Assembly: GCA_965226095.1 (NCBI GenBank)
Contig: OZ245336.1
Location: 1,116,001 to 1,180,000, forward strand
Reading direction: 5' to 3'
DNA length: 64,000 bases
Source: JANQSP01 sp965226095
GTDB lineage: Bacteria > Bdellovibrionota > Bdellovibrionia > Bdellovibrionales > UBA1609
Shown: one piece after another, positions 60,376-64,000 of the stretch
How the letters are laid out: each line of letters opens with the position of its first letter
Numbering within the stretch: the first letter of the stretch is position 1
The notes under the pieces: generated by a model
Databases searched by the model: none
Told to the model about the DNA's origin: nothing
Seen by the model: the letters and a program-made list of their open reading frames with translations, nothing else
Position numbers and translations under genes: made by a program

Positions 60376-62364
60376 TTAACTCACTACTGGCTTGGGACTA
60401 CTGATAGAATCAGATTGACTGCTACCTACTGCAGAATCAAGTTTCTCTAAACTTTTTTGTTTACTCAGTTTTTGCGCTACTTCCTGTCTTTCCTGTTCTA
60501 ACTGTTGATCTTTTTCTATTCTTTTTTTATTTAATTCTTTCAAATCTACTCCCTTCATGATCATCTCCACTTCCTCACCATTAATGGTTTCATATTCCAA
60601 TAGAGCTTTAGCCATTATATGTAAAATATCTTCATTTTTTTTCAAAATATTCTGTGCCTGTTTATGAGCTGTATGTATTAAACGATAAACCTCTTGATCG
60701 ATCTGCTCCGCTTTGGCTTCTGAATACTCTCTTCCTTGTGTGGATTGAATACCTAAATACACTGGTCCTTCCTTTTTTTCAAAAGCTAATGGCCCTAATT
60801 TTTCACTCATACCCCATTCACACACCATACGACGAGCCAATTCTGTAGCTTTTTCTATGTCGTTCACCGCTCCCGTCGTGTAATCTTTAAAAATTAATTC
60901 TTCTGCCGCTCTCCCACCAAATAAAAAAGCCAAAGTATTTTCCACTTTACTTTTTGAGAGATTCAAAGTGTCTTCTTCAGGTAGAGTCTGTGTAAGTCCT
61001 AAAGCCATACCTCGTGGAATAATAGTCACTTTATGCACTGGATCCAAATTAGAAAAAGATTTTCCAACAATAGTGTGACCGGCTTCATGGTAAGCGGTGA
61101 TTTTGCGATCCTTTTCACTAATAACCATAGATCTTCTTTCACGACCCATGATGACTTTATCCTTAGCCTTTTCCACATCCAACATTTCAATTTGATTTTT
61201 ATCCACGTGAGCGGCCATAAGAGCCGCTTCATTAATTAAATTTTCCAAGTCAGCACCGGAAAAACCAGGAGTACCTCTTGCAATCTTTTTTAAGTCTACA
61301 CTTTTGGAAAGAAGAACTTTACGTGTATGTACTTTTAAAATTTCATAACGCCCCTTTAAATCCGGAGAGTTGACCACTACTCTCCGATCAAAACGACCAG
61401 GACGAAGTAGCGCAGGATCCAACACATCCGGACGGTTAGTGGCAGCAATCAAAATAATACCTACCTGACTTTCAAAACCATCCATCTCCACCAATAACTG
61501 ATTGAGGGTTTGCTCTCTTTCATCGTGACCACCTCCCATGCCGGAGCCACGGTGTCTTCCCACTGCATCAATCTCATCCACAAAAATCACACAAGGTGCA
61601 CTCTTTTTACCTTGTAAAAACAAATCTCTCACTCGAGAGGCACCTACACCTACGAACATTTCCACAAAATCCGACCCGGAGATAGTGAAAAACGGCACAT
61701 CCGCCTCACCTGCCACTGCTTTAGCTAATAATGTCTTACCTGTCCCAGGAGCCCCTATTAATAAAACCCCTTTTGGAATACGACCACCCAATCGAGTAAA
61801 CTTTTTTGGATTTTTTAAAAAATCCACAATTTCCTTCAGCTCATCCTTAGCTTCTTCAACACCAGCTACATCTTTAAAACTCATTTTCTTTTTATTGGAA
61901 ACTAAACGTGCCCGACTTTTCCCAAAAGCTAATGCCTTCCCTCCTCCAATCTGTAACTGGCGAATAAAGAAAATAAAGATCCCGGCAAAAATAATCAAAG
62001 GGAGCCAGTTTAAAAACAAAGATTTCCAAAAAGAACTATCATCGTTTATATAAATGGGCGTGATACCTTTTTCACGTACAATTTCAAAACCTTTATCACC
62101 TACATTAGCATCAATACGAAATTTTTTCCCATTGTGTAACTTTGCAGCCTCTTCCGTTAACTCTCCAGAAATAGTCTTTCGATTTTCATTGAATATTACA
62201 CTATCTGCCTTTATTTCACCCTGCTCCAAGGCTTTTATAAATTTAGGGTAATTAAAATCTTTCACATAAGATTGACGATGCCGTCCGTAGAATTGAAAAA
62301 AGATCAACCCAATCAATAAAAAAGAGATCCAAACTAAAAATACTTTTTTACTGGTTTTATTCAT
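60376..62364 (-). CDS. ftsH: ATP-dependent zinc metalloprotease FtsH
   Basis: FtsH extracts and degrades membrane and short-lived soluble proteins. The 662-residue protein has two N-terminal transmembrane segments (about residues 9-28 and 112-133) flanking a periplasmic domain, the AAA module with Walker A GAPGTGKTLLAKAVAGEA, Walker B CVIFVDEIDAVGRHRGSGM and second region of homology ATNRPDVLDPALLRPGRFDR, and the zinc site in TAYHEAGHTIVG. A charged, Gln-rich C-terminal tail follows. The order tilS-ftsH-glmM is a conserved arrangement. It lies seven bases after tilS. Confidence 0.97.
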   Translation of the reverse strand: MNKTSKKVFLVWISFLLIGLIFFQFYGRHRQSYVKDFNYPKFIKALEQGEIKADSVIFNENRKTISGELTEEAAKLHNGKKFRIDANVGDKGFEIVREKGITPIYINDDSSFWKSLFLNWLPLIIFAGIFIFFIRQLQIGGGKALAFGKSRARLVSNKKKMSFKDVAGVEEAKDELKEIVDFLKNPKKFTRLGGRIPKGVLLIGAPGTGKTLLAKAVAGEADVPFFTISGSDFVEMFVGVGASRVRDLFLQGKKSAPCVIFVDEIDAVGRHRGSGMGGGHDEREQTLNQLLVEMDGFESQVGIILIAATNRPDVLDPALLRPGRFDRRVVVNSPDLKGRYEILKVHTRKVLLSKSVDLKKIARGTPGFSGADLENLINEAALMAAHVDKNQIEMLDVEKAKDKVIMGRERRSMVISEKDRKITAYHEAGHTIVGKSFSNLDPVHKVTIIPRGMALGLTQTLPEEDTLNLSKSKVENTLAFLFGGRAAEELIFKDYTTGAVNDIEKATELARRMVCEWGMSEKLGPLAFEKKEGPVYLGIQSTQGREYSEAKAEQIDQEVYRLIHTAHKQAQNILKKNEDILHIMAKALLEYETINGEEVEMIMKGVDLKELNKKRIEKDQQLEQERQEVAQKLSKQKSLEKLDSAVGSSQSDSISSPKPVVS

Positions 62365-62371
62365 ACTGCTT

Positions 62372-63436
62372 TTACCCCTGTATTTGTTGCTTTTGCTTTT
62401 TCAAGGAATGTCTTTCCTTTTTCTGAGGAGTTAACCATAAAGGAGTAACTTCCCAAACTTTTCCTAATAAAGAAAATGTGAACCTTTTTTGAGATCTGTC
62501 AAGCTGTTTTATTAATTCCTCTATATGAAATACAGAATAATTTTTAAATTGTTGTTTGTGCATATAGCAAGCTAAAACCTCTTTTTTATCTTTATTTGAC
62601 AGAGCCTGCAAGCTCTTTCTATTAACAACTCCATCAATAACCACTAAATTATATAGATATTCCACTCTACTTTGAGCTTCAACACTATTTTCCACTATCA
62701 ACTCTATGGACTTGGCTAAAGTTTTTAAAGCCCCCGATCTTTTCTGTTCTAAATTCATTAGCCAATTGTTTCGGATCCAATTTCTAAAACTATACTCTGA
62801 AGATTGATTACTTGGATCTTCACACCAAGAAAGATGTTTTTCATTAGCATAATCCAAAACCTGTTGACGAGTCACATTAATAAAAGGCCTAAGTAGTTTA
62901 TCTTTTTTTAAAATCATTGAAGTCAAGCCTTGCCTACCTGTTCCTCTAATAAGACGAATGAGTCTTGTTTCCAATAAATCATTTGTAGTATGAGCCAATA
63001 CCAGATAATCAGAGGAACTTGTTTTCATACATTCTGAAAAAAAATAATAACGTCTCTGTCTCATATTTTCCTCTGAAGATTTAACACCAATATTCAATAT
63101 TTTACTATAAAATACGATTTTATGTTTCTCACAACACTGTTTCACCATACTAAGAGCCTGATCTTGAAACTTTTTTTGTTTTTTACTTTGAGAGCCATGA
63201 TGGACATGCACTACCGATAATTCAATATTTAAAATATTTTTAAGCTCTAAAAAAAGATAGAGCAAACAGATAGAATCCACACCACCGGACACAGCAATCA
63301 ACAATTTTTTATCTTTTATCTTTTTAGCTTTTAAACTATTTAAGACATGATGAAAAAGAGAGTGATTCATTTTTTGAACAGACATCTTATATTTCATAAC
63401 ACTGATTTTACAAAAATCTGAACCATTTTGCACCAT
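62372..63436 (-). CDS. tilS: tRNA(Ile)-lysidine synthase
   Basis: TilS modifies the wobble cytidine of the isoleucine tRNA that reads AUA. The 354-residue protein has the PP-loop LLIAVSGGVDSICLLYLF near residue 45, VVHVHHGSQSKKQKKFQD, VLAHTTNDLLETRLIRLIRGTGRQGL and YANEKHLSWCEDPSNQ, which match the catalytic core. The C-terminal tRNA-binding part is short. The first methionine gives a 23-residue lead-in before the conserved region; in-frame ATGs at residues 14, 18 and 23 are also possible, and none has a strong ribosome binding site, so the start is uncertain. Confidence 0.93.
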   Translation of the reverse strand: MVQNGSDFCKISVMKYKMSVQKMNHSLFHHVLNSLKAKKIKDKKLLIAVSGGVDSICLLYLFLELKNILNIELSVVHVHHGSQSKKQKKFQDQALSMVKQCCEKHKIVFYSKILNIGVKSSEENMRQRRYYFFSECMKTSSSDYLVLAHTTNDLLETRLIRLIRGTGRQGLTSMILKKDKLLRPFINVTRQQVLDYANEKHLSWCEDPSNQSSEYSFRNWIRNNWLMNLEQKRSGALKTLAKSIELIVENSVEAQSRVEYLYNLVVIDGVVNRKSLQALSNKDKKEVLACYMHKQQFKNYSVFHIEELIKQLDRSQKRFTFSLLGKVWEVTPLWLTPQKKERHSLKKQKQQIQG

Positions 63437-63495
63437 TTTATTTACAAGGATTTGTTGACAACATTATTTTTAATTGTTGCACTGAAATAAAGGGG

Positions 63496-63523
63496 TTGAT
63501 ATCCCGGCGAGAAATTCTAAATA
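63496..63523 (+). promoter_or_regulatory. Possible promoter for the acyltransferase gene
   Basis: TTGATA at 63496-63501 and TAAATA at 63518-63523 are 16 bases apart, a good match to a housekeeping promoter, about 72 bases upstream of the ATG at 63596. The region is AT-rich, so chance matches are expected. Confidence 0.35.
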
Positions 63524-63595
63524 CACCCACTATTATATTGGCAGTTTTTATGTACCTCTATACTTTATCCAATTTAGAATACCAGAAACCAAAAA

Positions 63596-64000
63596 ATGAA
63601 CTTACGTCTGCCATCTGAGTTTAAATCCTATAAACCCAATATAACTTTCAATATTGACACTCCAAAATTTATTGTAAAAGTAGCCGAAACTCCAGAGGAG
63701 CTTTTAGGCGTATCCCATCTTCGTCATAATGTCTTTCAGAAAGAGTGGAGAGGAGTTGTTTTAGAGCCACAGATAAGTACTGATGAATTTGATATTTATG
63801 GAGAACAATTGATTGTTATCAGTAAGAACAATAATCAAGTAGTAGGTTTCTATCGTTTAACTTCTTCCATTTTTAATAGTAGCCCTCACTTTTGTAATTG
63901 AGAAGCCTTTGATATGCGTAACTTCATAAGAGAAAAAACAGGGAATGGAGTAGAGATGGAATGGGCTTGTCTACACAAGAACGTAAGAACTAGTCGCACT
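63596..64000 (+). pseudogene. GNAT-type acyltransferase (OlsB/hemolysin-like), interrupted by in-frame TGA and cut by the window end
   Basis: The N-terminal 101 residues read VAETPEELLGVSHLRHNVFQ and VVGFYRLTSSIFNSS, the opening of the acyltransferase family that includes ornithine lipid synthases and autoinducer-synthase-like proteins. A TGA at 63899-63901 then stops it. The same frame continues without another stop to the window edge and still encodes family sequence: EAFDMRNFIREKTGNGVEME, then a WACLHKN that matches the GRACVHKDYR motif. So one codon (for example a GGA, CGA or TGG) has apparently become TGA. TGA is an ordinary stop for cmk and nrdA here, so a variant code is unlikely. The gene is disabled unless recoded or a sequencing error is involved. 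Confidence 0.8.

Noticed and set aside
61538..62053. 171-codon plus-strand frame opposite ftsH
   Set aside because: The opposite strand encodes the FtsH AAA module with perfect motifs; the proline/serine-rich shadow is a by-product of its codon use.
63899..63901. TGA read as selenocysteine
   Set aside because: The family is not a known selenoprotein group and TGA ends other genes here; nonsense mutation or error is simpler.
1..64000. tRNA, rRNA, insertion sequence or prophage
   Set aside because: I saw no tRNA-like cloverleaf, transposase or integrase apart from the Xer-type recombinase, which is core-like.

Overview
The window is AT-rich (roughly one-third G+C by eye), densely coded chromosomal DNA from a Gram-negative bacterium. 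Lipoprotein signal peptides, a predicted outer-membrane barrel, LipB, a type IV pilin, the TatD/HolB/Tmk and TilS/FtsH/GlmM sets and a two-subunit class I ribonucleotide reductase fit a free-living-type proteobacterial core. The mix of these genes with Sel1-repeat, ankyrin-repeat and exported nuclease-like proteins, and the neighbourhoods pilA/TPR protein/dnaJ/dnaK, tilS-ftsH-glmM and tmk-holB-tatD, suggest from memory a Bdellovibrionota-like lineage (predatory or host-associated). This placement is inference and was not tested by any search. I saw no tRNA, rRNA, insertion sequence, prophage or CRISPR array.

Layout. 0-5 kb: a leftward glycolytic operon gap-pgk-tpiA followed by threonine dehydratase and cmk. 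5.2-7.6 kb: two tandem rightward Sel1-repeat secreted proteins that share a conserved element at the same distance from each start codon. 7.6-13 kb: leftward lipB, an exported unknown and dnaE. 13.3-15.1 kb: a membrane-anchored lytic transglycosylase broken by a one-base frameshift. 15.1-20.5 kb: a tightly packed leftward signalling operon (alpha-E protein, receiver-PP2C phosphatase, periplasmic ligand-binding protein, histidine kinase), the most unusual system in the window. 20.6-24.8 kb: short yebC, then rightward rpmF-fabH-fabD and a CPA2 antiporter. 24.8-32.5 kb: leftward genes for an outer-envelope lipoprotein, a barrel protein, an HD hydrolase, a TesA-like esterase, a large ankyrin protein, an exported EEP-fold enzyme and a potassium channel. 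32.5-36.8 kb: rightward nrdA-nrdB plus an unknown. 37-42.7 kb: Xer recombinase, two lipoproteins, stomatin/NfeD pair and an exported unknown, all leftward. 42.9-48.6 kb: dnaK and dnaJ, a TPR-like protein, pilA and htpX. 48.6-52.8 kb: bioF-bioD and a sodium:solute symporter with a small membrane partner. 52.8-63.4 kb: a lipoprotein with a GxxH motif, an S10-type peptidase, tatD-holB-tmk and glmM-ftsH-tilS, all leftward. The right edge holds a GNAT-type acyltransferase interrupted by an in-frame TGA.

Working together: central carbon flow (gap-pgk-tpiA), lipid synthesis (fabH, fabD), cofactors (lipB, bioF, bioD), deoxynucleotide supply and replication (nrdAB, tmk, cmk, dnaE, holB) and proteostasis (dnaK, dnaJ, htpX, ftsH, NfeD/SPFH) make up the core. 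The rest is largely envelope and secreted protein content of unknown purpose. Two broken genes (the transglycosylase and the acyltransferase) and several gene sets lacking a usual partner (no plsX, no grpE, no folP nearby) suggest rearrangement. Every family call rests on motifs read by eye.
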